Below are positions 17,654 to 26,603 of a DNA stretch of 45,156 nucleotides, piece after piece. Every line of letters starts with the position of its first letter. Position 1 is the first letter of the stretch. The position numbers and the translations under genes are program-made. The stretch comes from Micromonospora yasonensis (GTDB taxonomy: Bacteria > Actinomycetota > Actinomycetes > Mycobacteriales > Micromonosporaceae), in contig NZ_JAPDPH010000035.1 of assembly GCF_026013475.1 (NCBI RefSeq), positions 1 through 45,156 of the forward strand, written 5' to 3'. Below the pieces are notes generated by a model that searched no databases, was not told the origin of the DNA, and worked only from the letters and a program-made list of their open reading frames with translations.

Positions 17654-20608
17654 TCACGACGGGTCGTCGAGGGAATCCTCTTCTGCGAACACTCCGGCCT
17701 CTACTGCCTTGACCGCGAGCGCGGTCCGGGAGGTCACCTTCAACTTGCGCATCGCCGCACGCAGCTGTTGATCCACCGTGGCCGGCGACTTGGCCAGAAT
17801 CCGGCTGATCTCCCGGTTCGTCTTGCCGGCGACAACCAGCCGGACCACGTCGAGCTCACGAGGTGAGAGCCGGTCGCCGTACCCCCGTCGACCGCCGCGC
17901 CACAATCGCGGAACCTCGGCGCCATGTTCGCGAAGCCGCTGTGCGACACGGTCTGCATCGCCGCGGGCTCCGAGCCTGAACAGTTGCTCGTACTGTGCGG
18001 CCAGCAGCTCTCGGCCCTGTTCGATCTGGCCTTGCGCCATGAGCGCCTCGGCTTGACGCTCGCGGGCGAGCATGGCGTCGTAGGGGCGCGGCAACGAGCT
18101 CCAGGCGCGCGCCGCCCGGTCGTATGCCGTCGCCGCGCGGGCGTGGTCTCCGGCTGCGGCGACCAGCAGGGCACGGCATACGGTGAGCGCCGCGCGAGGC
18201 GCGGGCGCCGTACGGCCACGCAGTCCTCTGGCGAACTGGTCGCCCAGGCGTGTCGCGGCCTTGAGGTCGCCCGCGGCGAGGTGCGCCTCGATCCGGGCGG
18301 GGACGAGGTCCGTCGCCCAGACCCAGATGCCTTTTCTCCGGACTGTGTCCATCGGCTCGTTCGTGATCTGCAGCGCCCGGCCGCTGTTTCCGTCCGTCAG
18401 CCACAGTCTGGCCAGCGCAGCGGCGGCCTCCATCGTGTCGTCGGCTGCGCCGAGACGGGCAGACTCCTCGAGGACCAGCCGGAACTGCTCCTCCGCAGCG
18501 CGCCGCCGTCCGGCCGCGGCTGCCAGCCGGGCCGCGAGCCGGATGCTGCCGAGGTAGAGCGCCGGCCGGTCTCGGTCGGCATCGGCGAGTGCCGCGCTTC
18601 GCTCCGCGAGGCCCTCCCACCGACCGGTGAGCCACGCCAGGTTGGCCTGTTCGAGTCGGACGTTGTATTGCAACCGGGACGCCTGCTCGGCCTCGGCAAG
18701 GCGCATGGCCACGACGAGATGTCCCTCCGCCTCGGCGTACCGACCCCAGATCAGTGCGCCGGTCCCGACATTTGCGTGAATGCGGGCCACGTCGAGACGC
18801 TCCGCCGAGGTCGCACCGTCGATGGGCAGGTCGGCGACGACGTCCCAGGCTTCCTCTTCGCCGAGCATGAGCAACGCGGCGGCCCGGTTGCCGGCCAGGT
18901 TCAGCCGCTCTGCGGGAGAATCGAACTCGGCGGTGAGCTCAGCGGCGCGATCCAGCCAACGCCGATGAGTCGACGCCGGCCACGGTCCCGCATAGGCCCA
19001 TCCGAGATAGGTCATCGCCCGAGCCGCCTCGACCGGGTCATGGTCTAGGTTGGCCACTGCCTGCTCGAGCTCGCTGAGTGCGGCCTGCGCCTCACCCCCG
19101 GTGATCAGTAGCCGACCCAGGGGGTTGCGGATCTCGGCCTGCTGGCGTGCGGAGAGACCGGGGGTCTCCAGCACCGAGCGCAAGGTACGGATCACGCGGT
19201 GGTAGACCTCGTCGACCGGTTCACGACGGCCCAGTGCGGCTACTCCGGCGATGCGCGCGACTCGCGCCCGATCCGACGGCGGCAACTCGGACCACGACAA
19301 CAGATCGACCAGCAAGGCGACCGCCTTGGTGTGGTCACCCGAGGCCATGGCCAGCTCGGCGCCCTGCTCGGCGTACCGCGCCCAGGACTCCGTCTCGCCC
19401 GCCTCACGGAAGTGGCGGGCAAGGCGTGCGACAGGCGGTGGATGGATGTCCTCCAACGCCCGGCCGGCCAGCAGGTGGAAGTGTCTGCGATCGGTCAACG
19501 GGATCGCCTCGTAGACAGCCGTGGCGGCCAGCACATGCCGGAATCGCCACTGGCCGCGGTCGTCTCCGTCCAGGACGCCGGCATCGGCCGCCTCCGCGAT
19601 AGCGCCTCGACACGCATCTGGTGACAGACCAGCGGTCACCGCGATCGTGGCCACCGATGACCGCTCAGCCAACGTCGCCGCGGCTCGCAACACCTGCTGC
19701 GCCGTCGGCGACAGACGGCCCACCCGCTCCCGCGTGGAGTCGCGCACCGTTGGCGGCACCTGTAGCTCGCGCAGCTTCAGCCGGACCCACTGCCCGTCGC
19801 GGAAGACGAGGTCGGCACGGTCGCACATGAGGCGAACCGACTCCTCCAGCGCCAGAGGAACGCCACCGGTCCGCTCGTGCATGAACGTCGTGAACTCCTG
19901 CGATATCGGGTTGCCGTCCAGCATCGAGGACACCAGCGCTGCCGTGTCGTTGGGTCGCATCGGCGCCAGGGCGATCCTCAGCTGGGTCACGCCAGCAGGC
20001 AGCCGGGACGTCAGCCGCAGCAACAGCGATCCGGCGTCCACCTCCTCCGGCCGATAGGAGATCACGAGGCTTGGCCCGTCCGACTGCTGTCGGGAGGTGA
20101 CGAACAGCAGGAACTCCAAGGTCACCTCGTCGGCCCAGTGAGCGTCCTCGAGTACGAGAACGTCGACACGCAGAGCCCGGAGCAGCTCGTCCAGGGCGCG
20201 GAACAGGCGATGCCGTGCCGCCTTCGCATCGTCCAAGGGCTGCAATGCGGGCGGCAGGTCCGAGGACCATTCAGGGAACAGGGGCCGTAACGCACCCGCA
20301 AGATCGGTGAGCCGCAATCGCGACGCCGGCCGGTCGATCCCACGGAACGCGTCGACGATCGGCCCCAACGTCAGCGATTCTCGAAGCGGTGGGCACACCG
20401 AGACCAGGGCAGTGCGCTGGTGCGGCGCGGCCAACCACTCTCGCAGCAGTCGGCTCTTCCCGATCCCCGCCTCGCCCTCCACCAGCACGATGGCCGGTGG
20501 CCGGGCCAAGGCGCCCCTGAGCGCCGCCATCTCCCGATCACGACCCACGAAATCCGGCGTAGAAACCGTCGGTGAAGTCCCGTCGTCCTCGGGCGAGGGG
20601 TCGAGCAT
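17654..20608 (-). CDS. LAL-type LuxR-family transcriptional regulator
   Basis: A 984-residue regulator from ATG 20608. The frame is open to 20755, but codons upstream of 20608 (AAA, AGA, TCA, GTA) are unlike the gene, and LAL proteins normally start shortly before the FVGRD motif. ATG 20650 remains possible. The N-terminal STAND/AAA ATPase has Walker A GEAGIGKSRLL (about 45-55) and Walker B VDVLVLEDAHWAD. The middle is a long alpha-helical, TPR-like region. The C-terminal LuxR helix-turn-helix reads LSPRELDVVRLVVAGKTNRE, then SPATVDQQLRAAMRKLKV. Such proteins are ATP-dependent activators. The next gene downstream on the same strand is the giant protease, 257 bp away with its own promoter candidate, so that gene is a reasonable but unproven target. 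Confidence 0.88.
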   Translation of the reverse strand: MLDPSPEDDGTSPTVSTPDFVGRDREMAALRGALARPPAIVLVEGEAGIGKSRLLREWLAAPHQRTALVSVCPPLRESLTLGPIVDAFRGIDRPASRLRLTDLAGALRPLFPEWSSDLPPALQPLDDAKAARHRLFRALDELLRALRVDVLVLEDAHWADEVTLEFLLFVTSRQQSDGPSLVISYRPEEVDAGSLLLRLTSRLPAGVTQLRIALAPMRPNDTAALVSSMLDGNPISQEFTTFMHERTGGVPLALEESVRLMCDRADLVFRDGQWVRLKLRELQVPPTVRDSTRERVGRLSPTAQQVLRAAATLAERSSVATIAVTAGLSPDACRGAIAEAADAGVLDGDDRGQWRFRHVLAATAVYEAIPLTDRRHFHLLAGRALEDIHPPPVARLARHFREAGETESWARYAEQGAELAMASGDHTKAVALLVDLLSWSELPPSDRARVARIAGVAALGRREPVDEVYHRVIRTLRSVLETPGLSARQQAEIRNPLGRLLITGGEAQAALSELEQAVANLDHDPVEAARAMTYLGWAYAGPWPASTHRRWLDRAAELTAEFDSPAERLNLAGNRAAALLMLGEEEAWDVVADLPIDGATSAERLDVARIHANVGTGALIWGRYAEAEGHLVVAMRLAEAEQASRLQYNVRLEQANLAWLTGRWEGLAERSAALADADRDRPALYLGSIRLAARLAAAAGRRRAAEEQFRLVLEESARLGAADDTMEAAAALARLWLTDGNSGRALQITNEPMDTVRRKGIWVWATDLVPARIEAHLAAGDLKAATRLGDQFARGLRGRTAPAPRAALTVCRALLVAAAGDHARAATAYDRAARAWSSLPRPYDAMLARERQAEALMAQGQIEQGRELLAAQYEQLFRLGARGDADRVAQRLREHGAEVPRLWRGGRRGYGDRLSPRELDVVRLVVAGKTNREISRILAKSPATVDQQLRAAMRKLKVTSRTALAVKAVEAGVFAEEDSLDDPS

Positions 20609-20810
20609 GCGTGATGGTCTCGCTTTTCGATGCTCGGGCGCAAGTACCATCGCGGCGACTCGCGTTGCGGGATCCTCAGCCGGAGTGAGCGATGTCCACC
20701 GATAATGGTGACGGCGCCCTGCGCCCAGGGTGGCCCTCTGGGGACGTGATGTCAACGGTCATCGCGGGAGATGGCTCTGGCACGGCGGTGGTGATCGTTG
20801 TTCGTTGATG

Positions 20811-20945
20811 TCAGTCGGAGAGGACGATCCGGTGGCGTAGGAGGTCGGGGTTCGCGCGGCCATACATCTGCCTTCTAAGCATTTTGATCCGGTTTACGTT
20901 GCCTTCGACTGGGCCGGAGCTCCAGGCGACGCGGTCGTCGGCGTG
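20811..20945 (-). pseudogene. ISL3-family transposase C-terminal fragment
   Basis: The last 44 codons of an ISL3-type transposase, with the hallmark SSGPVEGNVNRIKMLRRQMY followed by GRANPDLLRHRI, ending in TGA at 20811-20813. The same frame continues upstream to 21356, but only a short part resembles the family, and the DDE core is missing. It is a truncated, inactive copy. Confidence 0.75.
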
Positions 20946-21228
20946 GACGCCGATGATGTCCGCCGGCAACTCGACGTTGCGGGCCGCTCGGCGCCGCAGC
21001 AGTGGATTGATCGAGCGGGCCCACCGCAGGGCATCGGTGAGCTTCGGCGCGGCGTCGTCGAGATACGGGATCCAACGGCAGCGGACGTCCGCGGAGCCGA
21101 AGTGTCCGTCGCCGGGCACAGTGGTCACCTCGATGTCGATGCCGGCCCGCTGCTGCTCGGTGAGGCCTGATGGATCGATACTGCGGTGCGGACCTCGACT
21201 GCTGCGTCGGTGGCGAGCCCCACCGCCA

Positions 21229-21420
21229 TCAACGAATGGTTGTGATTGCGCCGCTGGCTCTGCCCGGGGTGTTGGAGTCGTGGAGCAGTTCCTGCACAAG
21301 GTCAATGACCAGCTCGGGTCGTCCGATGAACGGTGAGTGACCTGACTGCCACTCACGGATGGAGTCGCAGCGCGCAGCCATCATCCGTTGCAGGCCGGGG
21401 TCGATCGAGCAACGGCCATT
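21229..21420 (-). pseudogene. Alpha/beta-hydrolase C-terminal relic
   Basis: Minus-strand codons from about 21420 read LQRMMAARCDSIREWQSGHS, then PFIGRPELVIDLVQELL, ending at TGA 21229. GHSPF with the catalytic His, followed by RPELV, is the usual last helix of an alpha/beta hydrolase (esterase or haloperoxidase type). The body with the nucleophile elbow is absent; the sequence upstream runs into the promoter of the divergent peptidase gene. Confidence 0.6.
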
Positions 21421-21480
21421 CGCGCCCGAACGACCATCGACCGCAGTCAGTGGCGCAACTACCATGATCCCCTGGAATAG

Positions 21481-21490
21481 CCCCCCCCCC
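21481..21490 (+). repeat. Ten-C homopolymer between promoter region and ribosome binding site
   Basis: A run of ten C occurs 13 bp before the GTG start of the peptidase gene and just ahead of its Shine-Dalgarno (GGGAGGAA at 21493-21500). Runs of this length mutate easily by slippage. A change here would alter spacing in the leader, not the reading frame. Confidence 0.7.
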
Positions 21491-21503
21491 ACGGGAGGAA
21501 CCT

Positions 21504-23378
21504 GTGCGCCAACCGCGCTACCGCACCCTGCTTGCCGCCGCTCTAGCCACCACATCGGTCCTGGCCGTGCCCGCAGCACCGGCCGGCGCTGCGCCGACGC
21601 CGTCACCCGGCATCGTCGTCAGCGGCGGGATGACCCAACCAGTGTTCTCGTTCGCCGACGCCATCGAGGAACGGGTGTGGGTGGAGACGCCACTCGACAC
21701 CGACCACGACGGCGTGCTGGACCGGGTCGTCGCCGACATCTCCCGCCCTCGGGAGACCGCCACGGAGGGCTTCAAGGTCCCCGTCATCTTCGAGCACAGC
21801 CCGTACCGCAAGGGCACCTGGAACGACGTGCCGTACCCGAGTGTGCTGGTGGACGAACTGCCGCAGACCGGGCTCACCAAGCACCTGCGCAGCCAGTCGC
21901 AGGCAATCGCGATCCAGCAGGCCAAGGCCAACCTGCCCGGCAGCCTCGACGACTACTACGTCCCGCGGGGGTACGCCGTGGTGCTCGGGCAGAGCATCGG
22001 CACCGCGGACTCCGACGGCTGTCCGACCAGTGGGGACACGGCGGAGACGTTGGGCACGAAGGCCATCATCGACTGGCTGGGCGGCCGGGCGAAGGCGTAC
22101 AACGCCGCCGGTGTGCCGGTAACCGCCGACTGGACCACCGGAGCGGTGGGCATGACCGGCGTGTCGTACAACGGGACGCTGCCCAACATGGTCGCCACGA
22201 CCGGGGTCGAGAACCTCAAGACCATCATCCCGGTCTCCGCGATCAGCAACTGGTACGACTACTACCGGGCCAACGGACTCGTGGTGGCACCGGGCACCTA
22301 CCAGGGCGAGGACCTCGACATCCTGGCGCAGTACACGGCGGGCAGGGCGCGCGCCGAAGGCCGATGCGCCGACGAGATCGCCCAGCTGACGGCGGAACAG
22401 GACCGGATCACCGGTGACTACAGCGACTTCTGGCGGGCACGCGACTACCTGCCGGGCGCCAAGAAGGTCACCGCCAGCGTCTTCGTCGTGCACGGGCTCA
22501 ACGACTGGAACGTGAAGACGGAGAACTTCGCCGGCTGGTGGGACCAGCTCGCCGCGGCCGGCGTGTCGCGCAAGATCTGGCTGCACCAGGGCGGCCACGG
22601 CGGCCCGGGCAACACCGCGACGGTGACGCTGCCGAGCGGCCAGGCGTGGACGTACAAGCAGACCGAGAACCGCTGGTTCGACTACTGGCTGTGGGGAGTG
22701 CAGAACGGCATATTGAACGAGCCCACGGCGGTCCTGCAGCGCGAGGACCGGTCCTACACCACGTACGCCAACTGGCCGGACCCGGGCGCCCGGGACGTGG
22801 CGCTGACCCTCACCGCCGACAGCGCCACCGAGCCCGGCAACCTGATCACCACCGACGCCCGGAACCAGCGCGCCGAGCAGCCCTTCGTGGACGAGGGCCG
22901 CACGCTCAGCCCGAGCACCCTGGTGGCCGGTCCCGACACTGCCAGCCCCAACCGGCTCGTCTACCGCTCGCCGGTGCTGACCGGCGACGTGCGGCTGTCC
23001 GGGCGCCCCGAGATGCGGTTGCGGATGTCCATCGACAACCGCGACGACGCGAACCTGTCGGTCTACCTGGTCGACTACGGCGCTCCCGGCTCGACCACGC
23101 GGCCGGTGGTGGTGACCCGGGGGTGGATGGATCCGCAGAACCGGACCGGCTGGTCGCACACGACCGCCATCCAGCAGGGGTTGATGTATGACTACCGCTG
23201 GACCCTGCAGCCGAAGGACTACGTCTTCGCGGCGGGGCACCGCATCGGGGTGGTCGTCTTCTCCACCGATCAGGAATACACCCTGCTACCACTCGGCGGC
23301 ACCCGACTGACCGTCCAGCCCGGCTCCAGCCGTCTCACCCTGCCGATCGTCGGCGGCCGCGAGGCGCTCGGCTTCTGA
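21504..23378 (+). CDS. Secreted CocE/NonD-type S15 hydrolase (X-Pro dipeptidyl-peptidase-like)
   Basis: A 624-residue exported alpha/beta hydrolase. GTG 21504 has the site GGGAGGAA 3 bp upstream, and residues 1-30 are a signal peptide (LLAAALATTSVLAVPAAPAG). The catalytic core shows the nucleophile elbow GMTGVSYNGT (S221), the acid in FVVHGLNDWNVK (D334) and the His in WLHQGGHGG (H365). The C-terminal third is the galactose-binding-like jelly roll (PVLTGDVRLSGRPEMRLRMS, then GHRIGVVVFSTDQEYTLLP) of the X-Pro dipeptidyl-peptidase C-terminal family. Likely substrates are X-Pro peptides, though related enzymes cleave other esters or amides. A strong terminator follows. Confidence 0.9.
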   Translation: MRQPRYRTLLAAALATTSVLAVPAAPAGAAPTPSPGIVVSGGMTQPVFSFADAIEERVWVETPLDTDHDGVLDRVVADISRPRETATEGFKVPVIFEHSPYRKGTWNDVPYPSVLVDELPQTGLTKHLRSQSQAIAIQQAKANLPGSLDDYYVPRGYAVVLGQSIGTADSDGCPTSGDTAETLGTKAIIDWLGGRAKAYNAAGVPVTADWTTGAVGMTGVSYNGTLPNMVATTGVENLKTIIPVSAISNWYDYYRANGLVVAPGTYQGEDLDILAQYTAGRARAEGRCADEIAQLTAEQDRITGDYSDFWRARDYLPGAKKVTASVFVVHGLNDWNVKTENFAGWWDQLAAAGVSRKIWLHQGGHGGPGNTATVTLPSGQAWTYKQTENRWFDYWLWGVQNGILNEPTAVLQREDRSYTTYANWPDPGARDVALTLTADSATEPGNLITTDARNQRAEQPFVDEGRTLSPSTLVAGPDTASPNRLVYRSPVLTGDVRLSGRPEMRLRMSIDNRDDANLSVYLVDYGAPGSTTRPVVVTRGWMDPQNRTGWSHTTAIQQGLMYDYRWTLQPKDYVFAAGHRIGVVVFSTDQEYTLLPLGGTRLTVQPGSSRLTLPIVGGREALGF

Positions 23379-23386
23379 CACGTCGC

Positions 23387-23418
23387 CGGCCCGGGCGGCT
23401 CCTGCGCCGTCCGGGCCG
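23387..23418 (+). terminator. Terminator of the S15-like gene
   Basis: A stem of 13 bp (one G-U pair) with a 6-nt loop begins 9 nt after the stop codon. Confidence 0.7.
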
Positions 23419-23476
23419 CCGGCGGCTCGCCTTCGACGCCCGGCCGGTCCGATTCGGCGGCGCGCCGCCACTGGAC

Positions 23477-23644
23477 TCAGACCACTGGCCGGGCCGTCAG
23501 GTACCGGTAGCCGTTGTCGGTCTCCTCGGTGAGCCAACCGTTGATGCTGCTGAGCCCGCGATCGTTGACGTGGGCGCCGTGTATCGCGAACGCCCGCTGC
23601 CGTCTGATCGCGTTGACGAAGTCGATTGCCTCCGTCATCTTCAT
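23477..23644 (-). pseudogene. Metallo-beta-lactamase-fold hydrolase, C-terminal relic
   Basis: About 55 codons ending at 23477 read MTEAIDFVNAIRRQRAFAIH, then NDRGLSSINGWLTEETDNGY. This is the end of an MBL-fold hydrolase, in which the His in AFAIHGAHVND aligns with the last metal ligand (normally PxHD). The HxHxDH motif and the rest are lost. The break at about 23645 coincides with the end of an IS110 fragment, which may have caused the truncation. Confidence 0.6.
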
Positions 23645-23649
23645 CCACG

Positions 23650-23790
23650 ATCCTTGGCGAAGCGGTCGTCCTTGTTGCCGGCTGCGCCATAGCGGCGGCG
23701 CAGGTGCTTGGTCTGGTTCGGGGCGATCACGAGGTGTTGCAGCAGCAGGTGGGCACCCAGTGGTCTCAGGACACGGAAGCCGCCGCTCAC
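23650..23790 (-). pseudogene. IS110-family transposase fragment
   Basis: Minus-strand codons read LQHLVIAPNQTKHLRRRYGA followed by AGNKDDRFA. This is the segment around the second acidic position of the RuvC-like DEDD transposase of IS110 elements (usual form NQVKxLRxRYGxAGNKDDRFDA). Both ends are missing. Confidence 0.65.
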
Positions 23791-23811
23791 TGATCGGCGG
23801 ACGCCCGCGCA

Positions 23812-24309
23812 CTACTCGTTGATGAGCTGCTCTCGAAGAATGTCTGCGTGCCCACAGTGCTGGGCGAGCTCGCGCAGCACGTGGAGATATACCCACCGCA
23901 GCGGAAGCGGGCCCCGCCGGTGCCCGTGAAGGATGTCGTCCAGACTCAGGGATGACGTCGCATGGCGTGATGCTTCGCAGGCTTCGCGGTGTGCGCGCTG
24001 GACGGTGGCGATCGTGTCGTCGTCATCGAGGATGAACGACTCCTCTGACGTCGCAGGGATGCCGATCTCAGCGCGCGACCGGCACGTGACGGCTTCGTCA
24101 AACCAGACCTTCTCGACGAAAGTCGCGTGCTTCACAAGACCCAGCAGCGTGGTCCGGGAGGCCACCAACGATCGGCGCACCTGTTCCTCTGTCAGCCCGT
24201 CCAAGCAGCCATTGAGCGCGCCGCGGTGCTCGTCGAGGAACGCCTCGAACTGGGCACGGGCTGGCTGGGCGACGACCTGGTCAGCGAAGGTAGGCGGGTA
24301 GGAAGGCAT
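23812..24309 (-). CDS. DinB/DUF664-family protein
   Basis: A 165-residue protein from ATG 24309 (MPSYPPTF). The frame is open slightly upstream, but the extra residues have no homology. A four-helix bundle is indicated by FEAFLDEHRGALNGCLDGLT, LLGLVKHATFVEKVWFDEAV and LRWVYLHVLRELAQHCGHAD. The three spaced His (in VKHAT, YLHVL and QHCGHAD) match the metal-binding triad of DinB-like proteins. Some members are mycothiol-dependent transferases, but activity cannot be assigned here. No clear partner: a TPR gene lies 291 bp away on the same strand, with nothing recognisable between. Confidence 0.8.
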   Translation of the reverse strand: MPSYPPTFADQVVAQPARAQFEAFLDEHRGALNGCLDGLTEEQVRRSLVASRTTLLGLVKHATFVEKVWFDEAVTCRSRAEIGIPATSEESFILDDDDTIATVQRAHREACEASRHATSSLSLDDILHGHRRGPLPLRWVYLHVLRELAQHCGHADILREQLINE

Positions 24310-24600
24310 GGGCGAAGCATTCCAGACCGTCGCCCAGGAGCAACTAGCGGACATCGGCAGGTCCGGGTGCGCCTCGTAGCCAAGCTGTCATGACGGGTCC
24401 GTCGCCCCGGATCGCGACATGAGCACACATTCCGGGATCCCTCACGCGCTACGGATCGCCGGCTTCCGCCGCGTCAGTTGGCGTCGACCAGTGCACGCTT
24501 GGGGAAGCATCGATGACGGACACGATCTCGATCAGCACCGACACGTCGGGAGCCTAGCGTTGGGCGCCGCCGCTACGTATTCAGCAGGTCCCGCCGCAGG

Positions 24601-25488
24601 TCATCGGCATTCCGGGAGGTAGCGGATCACCCTGGTGCTGCCCTTGCAATCGGCTGGACAGTCCTCGTGGAAGTTCGCGGACTGCTGGGCACCGGCGAGG
24701 AGATATGACAGCCCTACCAGGTCGCCGTCCTTCAGCAGCCGTGCCTCGGCCTCGAGTTCCTCGAAGCGCCGCTGCTCGGTCAGCAGCCAGCCCAGCCGAC
24801 GGTAGGAAGAATTGTGGCCGGGCTCGGCGAGCATGTCCCGGACGAGCTGAGTCGCCTCATCCAGGCGACCCTATGCCGCCAGCAGCCGCACGCGAACGTG
24901 CCCCTCGCCAGCGTCAACGGCAGCTCGGTAGGCGGCCACCGCCTCGTCGGCGCGGCCGAGCTTCTCCAACAGCGCACCCAGCGGCCATCGAGAAACACCC
25001 TCGGCGCCGATCGCTGACCGATAGGCGCGGACCGCCTCGTCCAGCTGGCCCGCCCGGGCGTACAACTTGGCCAGCCGGACGCCCGCCGCCGCCTCACCAG
25101 CCGCGATCGCCTTCCAGTACTCGGTGATCGCCTCGTCCACCCGGCCCGTCCTGACGAGCAACACGGCGAGGCGTTCCCGGGCTCGTGGCTCACCCGCCTC
25201 CACCGCCGCCCGCCACCCGGCAATAGCCTCGTCGGACCGGCCAGCATCCGCAAGCATGTCCGCCAGGCCGCCGTACGCCCGAGGCAGACCGGCCTCGATG
25301 GCGGCCCGCCAACGCGCCTCCGCCTCCTCGACGCGGCCGTTCTCCATCAGCAGGCCGGTCAGGCGGTCCACATCTAGCCAGTCCCCGACGCGGGCCCGGG
25401 CCTCGAGAAGCGTGATTGCCTCGTCCACCCGCCCCTGCTCGACCAGCCACTCGGCGCGATCGTCCGGATCAATCGGCTCATCGATCAT
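24601..25488 (-). pseudogene. TPR-repeat protein split by an in-frame TAG
   Basis: From ATG 25488 (MIDEPIDPDDRAEWLVEQGR) the frame runs to a TAG at 24871-24873, giving 205 residues, then stays open without a shift to 24601. The part after the stop (GRLDEATQLVRDMLAEPGHN, then YRRLGWLLTEQRRFEELEAE) continues the same repeat pattern. The repeats are about 34-37 residues, each with GRxDEAI or GRVEEAEARWRAAIEAG and LA.LLxxxGR motifs, the actinobacterial TPR style. The intact protein would have 294 residues plus one at the stop. Either a recent nonsense mutation, a sequencing error or stop read-through. The function of the scaffold is unknown. Confidence 0.75.
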
Positions 25489-25622
25489 GCCGGCACGATA
25501 CGACCCGCTTGTCCCACGGCCCACCCGATTCCGCACCACCACGGTCCGAGTCGGCAGAGCGCGCCAGGCTATTGACGCTCACGGCCGCTGCGGGTGCGCT
25601 AACGCCCTACTCGCGGGTGAGG

Positions 25623-26333
25623 TCAGGCCCGACCGGCGGTCGTGGTTCGGCCACGCAGCAGACTGATCCCCGCGGCCACGACCCACGCCATGCAGAGCAG
25701 CCGACCGACCGGCAGCAGCACCGACCCGTAGAACCACACCGCCGACACGACGGACAGCATCGCGGGCACCGCGGCGGCGACCCCGAAGACGCGCACCGGG
25801 CGGGTCCAGCCGCGAGCCCGCGAGACCAGCCACACGAAGACACCAAGGGCCACCACGTGCACCACTCCCCCGAGTACGAAGCTCAGGTCCCGCAGGGTCA
25901 CCACCGTGTCGACCGAGCCGCCCGGCGCGACGATCCCCAGCACCACCGAGAGCAGCGCGGAAAGAGCCATGCTGAGCACCGCAACGATGCCGGCCGCGAG
26001 CGCCCACCTCCGGCGCCGGGAGCCGGCTGAGATCCCGTCCGAGCCGGCGCCGGTCAAACGCCCGGCGACGACAACCGCCAAGCCGAGGACCGACAGCCCC
26101 TGAAGCACGCCGATAGCCAGGGACGACGACGTGTTGGTCCGGAAATACTCGTAAACCTCGGCCTTTGGGACGCCGGGCAGCGGCATGGCGTCAGAGCTCA
26201 GCACCCTGGTGGCGATGTTGACGGTCAGGTACGCCAGCAGGAACGTGGCCGCGCCCACGAGCGGGACCACCACACGCCTGCCGCTCGCCTGTGCTCGCGC
26301 GGTCTGCACCGCCTGTACGTCCGCGGAAGTCAT
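25623..26333 (-). CDS. Six-helix integral membrane protein, unknown function
   Basis: A 236-residue protein starting at ATG 26333, 8 bp behind AAGGAG. Hydrophobic segments lie near 24-43 (VPLVGAATFLLAYLTVNIAT), 72-90, 110-134, 150-172, 180-202 and 206-225. Between the first two is a loop with PGVPKAEVYEYFRTN. I do not recognise a specific family. The layout resembles small DUF4386-like actinobacterial membrane proteins. It is probably transcribed alone: 270 bp without a visible gene separate it from the esterase gene upstream. Confidence 0.65.
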   Translation of the reverse strand: MTSADVQAVQTARAQASGRRVVVPLVGAATFLLAYLTVNIATRVLSSDAMPLPGVPKAEVYEYFRTNTSSSLAIGVLQGLSVLGLAVVVAGRLTGAGSDGISAGSRRRRWALAAGIVAVLSMALSALLSVVLGIVAPGGSVDTVVTLRDLSFVLGGVVHVVALGVFVWLVSRARGWTRPVRVFGVAAAVPAMLSVVSAVWFYGSVLLPVGRLLCMAWVVAAGISLLRGRTTTAGRA

Positions 26334-26603
26334 GATCCTGCTCCTTCGTCAGCTCCGAATTGAATGGCACAACCATCGGCCTTCGTCGGCGCGAAGACGA
26401 CGGCTCGACGACGGATCCGCCGATACGCGATCTGACGTAGTGATCCCGTGGTCGTACGTCCTGCGGTGCAGGCTGCTGTCGGCCGCTACGCGCCGAAGTC
26501 CGACCGCCCGTGTCGGCTCGCTCCGCGCCCTCAGGCGTCATGGATGACAGATCGCTCGGGTCGGCCGGCCCCGTTGGGACCACCGCCGCGCGGGTGGCGG
26601 GAT

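Noticed and set aside
24419..24622. 67-codon plus-strand ORF
   Set aside because: No ribosome site and no family; ordinary open frame in GC-rich DNA.
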